In this document: positions 35,569 to 43,623 of the stretch, one piece after another
Position numbering within the stretch: position 1 is the first letter of the stretch
Layout: each line of letters starts with the position of its first letter
Assembly: GCF_026626745.1 (NCBI RefSeq)
Contig: NZ_JAPNJW010000002.1
Span: 2,504,151-2,568,150 of the forward strand
DNA: 64,000 nt
Source of the DNA: Nannocystis sp. RBIL2
GTDB lineage: Bacteria > Myxococcota_A > Polyangia > Nannocystales > Nannocystaceae
Direction of reading: 5' to 3'
Program-made: the position numbers and the translations under genes
The notes under the pieces: model-generated
The model's database searches: none
What the model was told of the DNA's origin: nothing
Seen by the model: only the letters and a program-made list of their open reading frames with translations

Positions 35569-36819
35569 ATGCTCCGCCCCGCCGTCGCGGCTGCTGCTGT
35601 CTTTTCACTTATGTCCTGCGGGACAGGTCGCAAAGACCCTGTCCCCCGCGACATCCAGGCCGCTCCGCCCCCTGCGATCCCGCAAGTCGCGCTGGAGCCG
35701 GCCGCCGACCCGGCCGCAGTCGCGCGCGGCCAGGCGCTGATCGATCGCTTCGAGTGCGTGCGCTGCCACGACCTGCCCGGGCGCGAGCCGGCCCCGCTCG
35801 AGAAGCACTGCGTGCGCTGCCACCAGGACATCCTCGCCGGCCAGTTCCCGGCCCCCGCCGAGACCTTGCGCGAGTGGCAGGGCCACATCACCCACCTCAC
35901 CGACGTGCCCGCCCTGCGCGGCCTCGACCGCTTCCGCCGGGCCTGGCTGGCCGGGTGGCTGCACGCCCCGCACGACCTGCGACCGGGCCTCGACTCGACC
36001 ATGCCGCGCCTGGCTCTCGGGACAGCCAAAGCCGCCGACCTCGCCGCCGCGCTGATCCCCGACGCCGAGCTCGCCGCCCCTCCGACCGGCGAGCTCGCCC
36101 GCGGCCGCGCCCTGTTCGGCGACAAGTCCTGCGCCCTCTGTCACCGCTTCAGCGGCGCGCCGAACATCGCCCCATCCGCCAGGCTGCCGGTCCCGCTCGA
36201 CGACGCCCAGCTGCAGCGCGGCCTGGCGCAGGCCCCCGACCTCCGGTTCACGCGCGAGCGCATGCGTCCTGCCGCGCTCGTCGCCTGGTTGCTCGATCCG
36301 CCGCGGCACAAGCCCGGCACCCCGATGCCGAAGATCCCGCTCGACGAGGCCGACGCGCGGGCGCTGGCCGCCTACCTCACCGACGTCCCGCTCGACCCCC
36401 TCCCCGCGCCCAAGCCCGTGCAGCGCCTGCCGATCCTCGAGCGCCGCGTCACCTGGGCCGAGGTCGAGGCCAAAATCTTTAAAAGGACCTGCTGGCACTG
36501 CCACTCCGATCCGGATTACGCGCGGGGCGACGGCGGTCCGGGCAACAGCGGCGGCTACGGCTTCACCCCGCGGCGGCTCGACCTCGCCTCGTACACCGGG
36601 ATCTCCTCCGGCAGCGTCGGCGACGACGGCAAGCGGCGCAGCGTGTTCGCGCCGCTGCCCGACGGCACCCCGCGGATCGTCGCCCACATGCTCGCGCGCC
36701 ACGCCGAGGTCGAGGGCGCCGCGCCGGAGCTGCGCGGCATGCCGCTCGGCCTCACCCCGGTGCCGCTGGCCGACATCCAGCTGGTCGACACCTGGATCGC
36801 CCAGGGCCGCCCGCAGTGA
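35569..36819 (+). CDS. Tetrahaem c-type cytochrome lipoprotein
   Basis: A lipoprotein of about 416 residues with four CxxCH haem sites: CVRCH near 63, CVRCH near 81, CALCH near 188 and CWHCH near 308. The signal ends in FSLMSC (Cys 17). Several His residues near the sites (GHITHLTD, HAPHDL) could be distal ligands. It is likely to move electrons at the outer face of the inner membrane or in the periplasm. ATG 35569 is used; GTG 35557 overlaps the previous stop (GTGA) and may be the true coupled start. Repeat units are translated at the lipobox (MSCGTGRKDPVPRDI) and just before the last haem (IFKRTCWHC). Confidence 0.88.
   Translation: MLRPAVAAAAVFSLMSCGTGRKDPVPRDIQAAPPPAIPQVALEPAADPAAVARGQALIDRFECVRCHDLPGREPAPLEKHCVRCHQDILAGQFPAPAETLREWQGHITHLTDVPALRGLDRFRRAWLAGWLHAPHDLRPGLDSTMPRLALGTAKAADLAAALIPDAELAAPPTGELARGRALFGDKSCALCHRFSGAPNIAPSARLPVPLDDAQLQRGLAQAPDLRFTRERMRPAALVAWLLDPPRHKPGTPMPKIPLDEADARALAAYLTDVPLDPLPAPKPVQRLPILERRVTWAEVEAKIFKRTCWHCHSDPDYARGDGGPGNSGGYGFTPRRLDLASYTGISSGSVGDDGKRRSVFAPLPDGTPRIVAHMLARHAEVEGAAPELRGMPLGLTPVPLADIQLVDTWIAQGRPQ
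35596..35655. repeat. CATGTCC array at the start of the cytochrome gene
   Basis: Units at 35596 (GCTG), 35610 (TATG), 35624 (CAGG), 35638 (CCTG) and 35652 (CATC), all 14 bases apart. They encode the lipobox and the next 13 residues, so the repeat has been fixed at the export signal cleavage site. Confidence 0.8.
36009..36026. repeat. CATGTCC-type pair inside cytochrome gene
   Basis: CCTGGCTCTCGGGA at 36009 followed 14 bases later by CAGC; read as RLALGTAK between the second and third haem sites of the cytochrome. A similar AT-rich unit AATCTTTAAAAGGA at 36474 precedes CCTG at 36488 just before the fourth haem site. Confidence 0.5.
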
Positions 36820-36875
36820 AATGTCTCAAGGGACATATCCTTACAAACATGTTCAAAAAACCATCTTAGAACATC
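36820..36875. repeat. CATGTCC array downstream of the cytochrome
   Basis: Starts at 36820 (AATG), 36834 (CATA), 36848 (CATG) and 36862 (CATC), 14 bases apart, with CATC at 36872 out of step. The array begins 1 base after the cytochrome stop. Centres are AT-rich (TTCAAAAAAC). Confidence 0.82.
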
Positions 36876-37081
36876 CTCGCGCGCCCGGTCGCGCCCGCGC
36901 CGCCTCCTCGCCAACACCAGCGCGACCGGAGCTGCACGCCGCCGCCTGCCGCGCACCGCGAGCGCGCCGCCGGAGGGAGCGCGCTCACATCGGCGTCAGA
37001 ACTCCGCTCCACGGCCTGCTGCGTCGGCGCGGCGACGGCCTCGCGCTTTCACGGGCGACGGTCGTCATGTAGCGTGCCGCC

Positions 37082-39532
37082 ATGCGCCTCAGCTACCACC
37101 AGCTCGTCGATCGCGTCCGCGCCCGCGTCTCCGGGGTCACCGCCGCCGAGCTCGCGGTGCGGCGCGCTCAGCCTGGCGATCCCAGCGTCGTCCTCGACGT
37201 GCGCGAGCCGGAAGAGTTCGCGGGCACCGGCACCCTCGCCGGCGCCTTGCACGTCCCGCGCGGACTCGTCGAGAAGCTCGCCGCCGACATCTTGCCCGAC
37301 CTCGACGCCGCGATCGTCATCGTCTGCGCCTCCGGCCACCGCGCCGTGCTCGTCGCCGACGCCTTGCAGCTGCTGGGCTACAGCCGCGTGCAGTACCTCG
37401 AGGGCGGTCTGCTCGCCTGGCAGGGCGCCGGTCTCCCGCTCGCGCCCGCCTCCTGCGCCCGCGCCTCCGCGGCCGCCTGCGCCCGCACCCCGACCTGGGC
37501 CGACATCCGCGCCGCCTTCCCGATCGTCGGCCGCCAGGTCCCCGTCATGGGCGAGGGCGAGCGGGCCCTCCTCTACCTCGATCACGCCGCCTCCACCCAC
37601 GCCCCGGAGCCCGTGCTCGATCGCTACGCCCGCTTCATGGCCGGCGAGTACGCCAACATCCACCGCGGCAACCACCTCCTCTCGCGCAAGGCCACCGAGC
37701 ACTTCGACGAGTGTTACTACGTCGTCTCCGACTTCATCGGCGGCGACCTCGAGCGCGACTGCGTCGTCTTCCTCGGCAACACCACCCAGGCCGTCGACCT
37801 CGCCGCTCACGTCATGGCCGCGCTGCCCGGCAAGGTCGTCGTCACCGAGCTCGAGCACCACTCGAACGACCTCCCGCACCGCAACCGCGGCCCCGTCCTG
37901 CGCGCCCGGATCACCCCCGACGGTCGCCTCGACATGGACCACCTGGCCCAGCTCTTGCGGCAGAACCAGGTCAAGCTCGTGGCCGTCACCGGCGCCAGCA
38001 ACGTCACCGGCTGGATGCCCGACATCCACGCGATCGCCCGCCTCGCCCACGAGCACGGCGCGCTGATCCTCGTCGACGCCGCCCAGCTGCTCGCGCACCA
38101 GCGCATCGACGTGAAACCGGCCGGCGACCCCGAGCACCTCGACTTCGTCGCCGCCGCCGGGCACAAGGCCTATGCCCCGTTCGGCGCCGCCTTCCTTTAT
38201 GGTCCGCGCGGCATCATGGACGCCGCCCCGCCCTACCTGCCCGGCGGCGGCACTGCCTCGCGCGTCGGCCCGCACAGCGTCGAGTACGTCCGATCGCCCG
38301 ACCGCCACCAGGGCGGCACGCCCAACATCGGCGGCGTGCTCGCCCTCGCCGAGGCGCTGCGCTTCCTCGACGGCATCGGCATGGCCCACGTCCGCCAGCA
38401 CGAGCTCGCGCTGACGCGGCGGGCCATGGCCGGCATGAAGGCCCTCGGCGTCACCCTCTACGGCCCCGACGAGCCCGACGCGCGCCTCGGCGTCCTCAGC
38501 TTCAACGTCGCCGGCGTCTCCGATCCGCTGGCCGCCGCGGTGCTCAGCGAGGAGCGCGGGATCGCCGTCCGCAACGGCCGCTTCTGCGCCCACGTCCACG
38601 TCGACCGCCTGCTCGCCAGCCAGGGCGGCGCCACCCCCGAGCCCGGCAGCGCGCCTGGGGCCGTGCGCGCCTCGTTCGGCCTCTACAACGACGAGGCCGA
38701 CGTCGATCGCCTGATCGAGGCCGTGGCTGTCCTTCGGGACAGGCGATGGGTCGGCCGCTACCGCGTCCGCGCCGCCGGCGTCACCGCCGAGTTCGCCGGC
38801 CGCTGCAACGATCGCTGGATGGAGGCCGACGCCCCGAGCCCGCCGGCCCACGTCGACACCGACCCGGGCGCCGCCATGCTGTTCGCCCAGCTCAACCCGA
38901 GCGGCCCCACGCGCTCATACCTGGTCGCCGACCGCCGCAGCGGCGCCGCCATGCTGGTCGACCCGCGGCGCGACCAGGTCGACCGCTACCTCGCCGAGCT
39001 GCAGCGCCACGGCCTCCGCCTCGAGCTCGTCCTCGACACCCACACCCACGGCGACCACCTCTCCGGCGCCAAGCGGCTCAAGGACCTGCTCGGCTGCGAG
39101 ATCGCCATGCACCGGGCCGCCGCTGCCCCGTGCGTCGATCGGCCGCTCGAAGACGGCGACACCATCACCCTCGGCGACCTCGCCCTCGAGGTGTGGCACA
39201 CCCCCGGCCACACCCCTGACTCGCTGTGCCTGCTCCTGCCCGACCGCGTCCTCACCGGCGACACTCTGTGGCTCGGCGGCACCGGCGGCTGCGACCTCGG
39301 CGGCGATCCGGCCGCCCTCGCCGCCAGCCTGCTGCGCCTGCGCGGCCTGCCTGCGCACACCGAGGTGTGGCCGCTGCACGACCTCGACGGCCGCGGACGC
39401 GCCACGATCGGCGAGGAGGCCGGGCAAAACCCGTTCCTCCAGGGCGACCTCGGCCAGCTGCGCGCCCGCCTGGCGCCGAACCGCGGCGAGGCCTCGGCGG
39501 TCAGCCGGGCCAACGCCGCCTGCCAGACATGA
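37082..39532 (+). CDS. Rhodanese - cysteine desulfurase - persulfide dioxygenase fusion
   Basis: An 816-residue three-domain enzyme of sulfane-sulfur metabolism. Residues 1-118 are a rhodanese with the persulfide cysteine in VCASGHR (Cys 82). Residues 150-550 are a class V aminotransferase like SufS/CsdA: HHSND, a PLP lysine in AAGHKAYAPFG (Lys 362) and a catalytic cysteine in RNGRFCAH (Cys 502). Residues 590-800 are an ETHE1-type metallo-beta-lactamase with THTHGDH (654-659), WHTPGH (710), TGD (727) and PLH (766). So the protein could release sulfur from cysteine, carry it as persulfide and oxidise it to sulfite in one chain. A repeat unit lies exactly at the desulfurase-dioxygenase junction, and the stop codon lies inside a repeat array. 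Confidence 0.92.
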   Translation: MRLSYHQLVDRVRARVSGVTAAELAVRRAQPGDPSVVLDVREPEEFAGTGTLAGALHVPRGLVEKLAADILPDLDAAIVIVCASGHRAVLVADALQLLGYSRVQYLEGGLLAWQGAGLPLAPASCARASAAACARTPTWADIRAAFPIVGRQVPVMGEGERALLYLDHAASTHAPEPVLDRYARFMAGEYANIHRGNHLLSRKATEHFDECYYVVSDFIGGDLERDCVVFLGNTTQAVDLAAHVMAALPGKVVVTELEHHSNDLPHRNRGPVLRARITPDGRLDMDHLAQLLRQNQVKLVAVTGASNVTGWMPDIHAIARLAHEHGALILVDAAQLLAHQRIDVKPAGDPEHLDFVAAAGHKAYAPFGAAFLYGPRGIMDAAPPYLPGGGTASRVGPHSVEYVRSPDRHQGGTPNIGGVLALAEALRFLDGIGMAHVRQHELALTRRAMAGMKALGVTLYGPDEPDARLGVLSFNVAGVSDPLAAAVLSEERGIAVRNGRFCAHVHVDRLLASQGGATPEPGSAPGAVRASFGLYNDEADVDRLIEAVAVLRDRRWVGRYRVRAAGVTAEFAGRCNDRWMEADAPSPPAHVDTDPGAAMLFAQLNPSGPTRSYLVADRRSGAAMLVDPRRDQVDRYLAELQRHGLRLELVLDTHTHGDHLSGAKRLKDLLGCEIAMHRAAAAPCVDRPLEDGDTITLGDLALEVWHTPGHTPDSLCLLLPDRVLTGDTLWLGGTGGCDLGGDPAALAASLLRLRGLPAHTEVWPLHDLDGRGRATIGEEAGQNPFLQGDLGQLRARLAPNRGEASAVSRANAACQT
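38726..38743. repeat. CATGTCC-type pair at a domain junction
   Basis: GCTGTCCTTCGGGA at 38726 followed 14 bases later by CAGG, a perfect TGTCC/GGACA stem with a TTCG loop. It is translated as AVLRDRRW at the border of the desulfurase and dioxygenase domains of the triple fusion. Confidence 0.7.
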
Positions 39533-39601
39533 CCGGACGGACATGCCCCTCGGGCCATGTCTGCCAGGACATGCCCCTCGGCACATGCCCCGAGAGACAC
39601 C
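39528..39601. repeat. CATGTCC array covering a stop codon, six units
   Basis: Units start at 39528, 39542, 39556, 39570, 39584 (all CATG) and 39598 (CACC), exactly 14 bases apart. The first unit, read as ACA TGA, supplies the stop codon of the triple-fusion gene. It fills the convergent gap up to the lipoprotein stop at 39605. Confidence 0.92.
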
Positions 39602-39604
39602 CGC

Positions 39605-40432
39605 TCACAGCGCCGCGATCTCGGCCCCCAGGCACCACGCGCCGTGGGGATCGATCTCGGGCGAGAACAGGTTGACGTCGCGCAGGCCGGCCTCGTCGCA
39701 GGCGTCGGAGCCGAAGTAGCTCTGCTGCGGCGACGGCAGCGACGACGGGTCGGCGCCGATGCCGATCGTCGACTTCGCGTCGCCGCCGACGAAGCCGACG
39801 CAGAAGCGCCCGGTCTCGATCACCGGCTGCTGCGGCTCCGAGATCTCCAGCGACCCTGAGCTCACGGGCAGCCCGAGCGACTCGGACGTATAGAGCACCT
39901 CCTGGAGGTCGGCCGAGCGGACCTGGAAGCGCACCCGGGCCTGCCCGGACGCTGCCACCAGGGTGTAGTCGATGCGCCGCACCCGGTACGGCGGCGGGAC
40001 CGGGGCGTCGAAGCACTCGGCCCCGCGGATCTCGCCGTCGATCCCGTTCCAGATGTCGCCGGCCCCGTAGCACCACAGCGGCTCGACGCAGTTGGCCGGC
40101 TGGTAATGGTGCAGCTCGGCGGTCGACGGCGCGCCGGTGGTCGCCGTCGGGTCGCCTGTGCTCAGGGCGATCGTCGTGCCGGTGCTGGTGTCCTCGCCGT
40201 CGAGCACGCCGGTGGTCGCCGGGCCGGTGCTCGTGCTGGTGTCCGTCGTCGTCGTCGTGCCCGGGCTCGTGCTCGTGCCCGTCGTCGTCGCCGGCTCCGC
40301 GGTCGAGGCCGGCAGCAGGGGTTCGCCCGTCGATCCGGTCACGCCGTCGTAGGCCGGGTTCTCGGTCAGGCACCCGCCCAGGGCCATCAGGCACCCTGCC
40401 AGCCGCGCGCGTCCGCCCCGAAGCCCCATCAT
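39605..40432 (-). CDS. Secreted lipoprotein with Thr/Ser-rich linker
   Basis: A lipoprotein of about 275 residues. ATG 40432 (or 40429) precedes a signal ending in LMALGGC, then NPAYD and about 70 residues of Thr/Ser/Gly linker. The C-terminal domain has many cysteines (NCVEPLWCYGAG, GAECFDAP, FCVGFVGG, SDACDEAG, GAWCLGAE) and resembles beta-sandwich adhesin-like modules seen in other proteins of this type. No family assigned. It shares the linker style with the lipoproteins at 4644 and 55209. Confidence 0.78.
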   Translation of the reverse strand: MMGLRGGRARLAGCLMALGGCLTENPAYDGVTGSTGEPLLPASTAEPATTTGTSTSPGTTTTTDTSTSTGPATTGVLDGEDTSTGTTIALSTGDPTATTGAPSTAELHHYQPANCVEPLWCYGAGDIWNGIDGEIRGAECFDAPVPPPYRVRRIDYTLVAASGQARVRFQVRSADLQEVLYTSESLGLPVSSGSLEISEPQQPVIETGRFCVGFVGGDAKSTIGIGADPSSLPSPQQSYFGSDACDEAGLRDVNLFSPEIDPHGAWCLGAEIAAL

Positions 40433-40476
40433 CCCCACTGTACCACGTTCCACGCGCGCCGGCCGGTCCCCCCATA

Positions 40477-40494
40477 CATGTCCCAAAGTTCATG
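40477..40494. repeat. CATGTCC repeat pair in divergent gap
   Basis: CATG at 40477 and 40491, 14 bases apart, with the unit CATGTCCCAAAGTT. This is one of the few copies found in a divergent intergenic gap, upstream of both the lipoprotein and the RCC1 gene. Confidence 0.7.
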
Positions 40495-40560
40495 CGACCC
40501 TACCGAGCCGACCCGCCCTCGCTCGCACCCGCCCGCACGTCGTGGGCTATCGTCGGCGCG

Positions 40561-41876
40561 ATGCGGACGTTTCGCCTCGCTCTCGGCTGCCTCCTCGCGC
40601 TCTCGGCGGCTTGCGCCGACCGCGGGCGCGAGCCGACCGGTTCGCCGCCCGCGATCGGCGACCGCGACGGCGACGAAATCACCGCCGCCGGTCCCACGCT
40701 CGCGCTCGGCGTCGGCCACACCTGCGCTTTGCAAGGCGGCGAGGTCTACTGCTGGGGCTACGGCGCCCACGGCCAGCTCGGCCTCGGCGACCGCCGCGAT
40801 CGCAGCGAGCCCACGCGTGTGCCGGGGCTCGCCGACGTCGTCGCCCTCGCCGCCGGCACCTGGCACACCTGCGCCCTCCGGCGCGGCGGCGACGTCCTCT
40901 GCTGGGGCGACGGCTCGCTCGGCCAGGTCGGCGACGGCGCTCTCGGCACGCGCCCGCGCCCGAGCCCGGTCGCCGGCCTGCGGGCCCGGGCGATCGCCGC
41001 CGGCGGCTCCCACACCTGTGCGATCGACCATGTCCGAAAGGTCCTGTGCTGGGGCTCCAACTACCGCGGCGAGTCGGGCGACGGTAGGGCCGCCCTCGCG
41101 CGGCCGACCGCGGTCCCTGGCGTCCCCGCGGCCGACGCCGTCGTCGTCGGCGACCCGTACGCATGCGCCCTCGCCGGCGGCGACGTGACCTGCTGGGGCG
41201 CCGATCCGCTGCGCGACGGCCACGACACCGCCGCCACGGAGCTGCCCGCGCTGGCCGGCGCCGTCCGCCTCGCCGCTGGCAGCGATCACCTGTGCGCCGT
41301 CGGCCGCGACGATCGCGTCCTGTGCATCGGGACAGGTTCCGAAGGACAGCTCGGAGACGGCCAGCCGCCAGCCCCGGGGCCGGCGCACAGCCCTCACGGG
41401 ATCGCCACGCCGCGACCGCGCGCCGCCACGACGCCGACGTCGCCGTCCGCGGGCTCGACGACGCGGTCGCGCTCGCGGCCGGTCGACTCCACACCTGCGC
41501 CCTGCGGCGCGGCGGCGACGTCGTGTGCTGGGGCGACGGAATGCTCGGTCAGCTCGGCGACGGCTCGCGGGCCGATCGCGCGGCGCCGACCCGCGTGCCC
41601 GACCTCGGCCCCGCGCGCGCGCTCGCGGCGGGCGAGGACGCGACCTGTGCGATCGGACAGGCCAGGCGCGTTTACTGCTGGGGCGACGGCGCCGGCGCAG
41701 GCGGTCGATTCGCGCCTGAGCTCGTCGGCGACGCGCCTGCCGATGTGCTCGCCGTCGGCGCGCAGAGTGCGTGCAGCGGCGACGGAGAGCGCGTCGTGTG
41801 TCGCGGCGCGGGGCTGTCACCGCAGCCTCGCGCGTGGGACGTCGTCACCACGCCCCGCGCGATTCCGCTGCCATGA
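40561..41876 (+). CDS. RCC1-repeat lipoprotein, frameshifted
   Basis: A secreted regulator-of-chromosome-condensation (RCC1)-type propeller of about 438 residues if intact. ATG 40561 gives a lipobox signal (LLALSAAC). Five or more blades follow with the RCC1 signature C-A-L-x-x-x-G-x-V-x-C-W-G-x-[GN], for example GHTCALQGGEVYCWGYGAHGQ and TCALRRGGDVLCWGDGSLGQ. After GQLGDG near 41360 the blade pattern continues in another frame (AAGRLHTCALRRGGDVVCWGDG) to a stop at 41876, so a frameshift lies between about 41360 and 41440, in a GC-run region. The original frame runs on to 41931. Repeat units at 41029 and 41319 are translated inside blades. It may be a real inactivation or a base-call error. 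Confidence 0.75.
41029..41350. repeat. CATGTCC-type units inside the RCC1 gene
   Basis: CATGTCCGAAAGGT at 41029 followed by CCTG at 41043, and a run CCTG 41319, CAGG 41333, CAGC 41347, all with 14-base steps. In protein they read as HVRKVLCW and CIGTGSEGQL at RCC1 blade strands. Confidence 0.6.
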
Positions 41877-41994
41877 ACTCGCCTTCAGTGCGGCGCTGCC
41901 GCGGCGAAATCACCGTGGCTCGCGCGCTTGAAAGCCGCGTCGTCGCCGGGCGATAGTCGTGATCGGCTCGACTTCTTCGCGCGGTGAAAAAATT

Positions 41995-43428
41995 ATGGCA
42001 CGCAAAGCTCCTCTCGTATGGATGACCTCGATCGGCCTCGTCGTGGGCTGTGGTGACGACGGCACGCAAACTTCTCAGACCGGCGTCGCCTCGCAGACGA
42101 CGATGTCGACCCAGCCGACGACGCTCGACACGCTCGGCACCTCCGAAGGCAGCGAGTCTGCCACCGGCACGCCGCCGACCACCACCGAGGGCACCATGGG
42201 CATGACGAGCGACAGCTCGGGCGTGCCGACGTCGACCAGCGACAGCACCTCGACCGGCATGGTCACGGCGACGATGGGCACCACCGAGACCGCGACCGAC
42301 ACGCTGACCACCGAGCCGCCCGAGACGACGACCTCGACCAGCACCACCGACACCGCCTCGAGCACCACCGACGACACCACCTCGAGCACCTCGACCACCA
42401 CCGACACCACGACGACCACCACCACGGACCCGGGCACCACCACCGAGGACATCCCCTGCAACGAGATGCAGGTCGTCCTCACCCCGGTCGTGCCGAACGT
42501 CATGCTGGTGCTCGACAAGTCGGGCTCGATGCTGTCGCTGTGGGACCACGACGCCAACCCGAACACGCCGACGGTGAGCCGCTGGTTCAGCCTCTACGCC
42601 GTGGTCGACCAGGTGCTCACCGCCTTCAACGCCGACTTCAACTTCGGCATGAACCTGTTCCCCAACAAGCAGGCCGTCGACACCTACGTCCCCGGCGCCT
42701 GTCCGGTGAACGGCAACGTCGAGGTCCCGGTCGCCCCCTTCAACAAGAACCCGATCCTCAACGCCCTGCCGGCGCAGAACAACAACACCATCAAGGGCGG
42801 CACCCCGGCCCAGGCCGGCGTACTGGCGGCGCTCAACCACCTCAAGACGCTCGACCCGATGATCCCGCGGGCGATCATGCTCATCACCGACGGCGCGGCC
42901 AACTGCACCACCGGCAAGGCGCCCCCGCCGTTGTTCGAAGACTACGATCAATCGCTGCACACCCTGGTCGGCAACGCCTTCACGCAGGACGCCATCCCGA
43001 CCTACGTCATCGGCATCGCCATCGCCAACGCCGTCTCGCCGGTGCAGATGGACGGCAGCCCCGACAACATCAACCCGTACCAGAAGCTCAACGAGCTGGC
43101 GACCTCGGGCGGCACCGCCAAGCCCGGCCCCGAGAAGTTCTACAGCGCCGACAACCAGGTCGAGCTGCAGGCCGCGCTCAACGCCATCGTCAGCGACGCC
43201 CAGAGCTGCGTCATCGCGCTCAACGACCAGCCCGGGTTCCCGCAGTTCACGAAGGTCAAGATCGGCAACGTCGAGGTGCCGAAAATTGGCGACTGCGCCA
43301 ACGAGAACGGCTGGAAGTACGTCGAGCCCGCGCCGCCGTACACCGCCATCGAGCTGTGCGGCACCGCCTGCAACTCGCTCAAGCAGACCGGCGAGGCGGG
43401 CGTCGAGTACTACTGCAAGCCCGGCTGA
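41995..43428 (+). CDS. VWA-domain surface lipoprotein
   Basis: A 477-residue lipoprotein. ATG 41995 starts a signal with lipobox GLVVGC (Cys 17); GTG 41959 is in frame. About 125 residues of Thr/Ser linker follow, one of the longest in the window. The von Willebrand factor A domain from about 165 has the MIDAS motif DKSGSMLS near 174, a later Thr (KGGTPAQAGV) and Asp (ITDGAANC) for metal binding, and a C-terminal cysteine-rich tail. VWA domains bind protein or matrix ligands through a divalent metal; the substrate here is unknown. Confidence 0.88.
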   Translation: MARKAPLVWMTSIGLVVGCGDDGTQTSQTGVASQTTMSTQPTTLDTLGTSEGSESATGTPPTTTEGTMGMTSDSSGVPTSTSDSTSTGMVTATMGTTETATDTLTTEPPETTTSTSTTDTASSTTDDTTSSTSTTTDTTTTTTTDPGTTTEDIPCNEMQVVLTPVVPNVMLVLDKSGSMLSLWDHDANPNTPTVSRWFSLYAVVDQVLTAFNADFNFGMNLFPNKQAVDTYVPGACPVNGNVEVPVAPFNKNPILNALPAQNNNTIKGGTPAQAGVLAALNHLKTLDPMIPRAIMLITDGAANCTTGKAPPPLFEDYDQSLHTLVGNAFTQDAIPTYVIGIAIANAVSPVQMDGSPDNINPYQKLNELATSGGTAKPGPEKFYSADNQVELQAALNAIVSDAQSCVIALNDQPGFPQFTKVKIGNVEVPKIGDCANENGWKYVEPAPPYTAIELCGTACNSLKQTGEAGVEYYCKPG

Positions 43429-43623
43429 CGCACCGCCCATTCGCGCCGGGCAGCCGAGCCCGGTGCGGTCATTCGCGCCGGCAATCGTCGATTGCGGATT
43501 GCCGCCACGAGCACCCGCCCCCCGGCCTCCCGGCCGCGGGCGTCCTCCTGTGCGCGGCGCTTCGCAGCTCGCCGCCCCCGCGCGCGATTGATGCCTAGCC
43601 GCGACCCTGGTAGGGTGGCTGAA

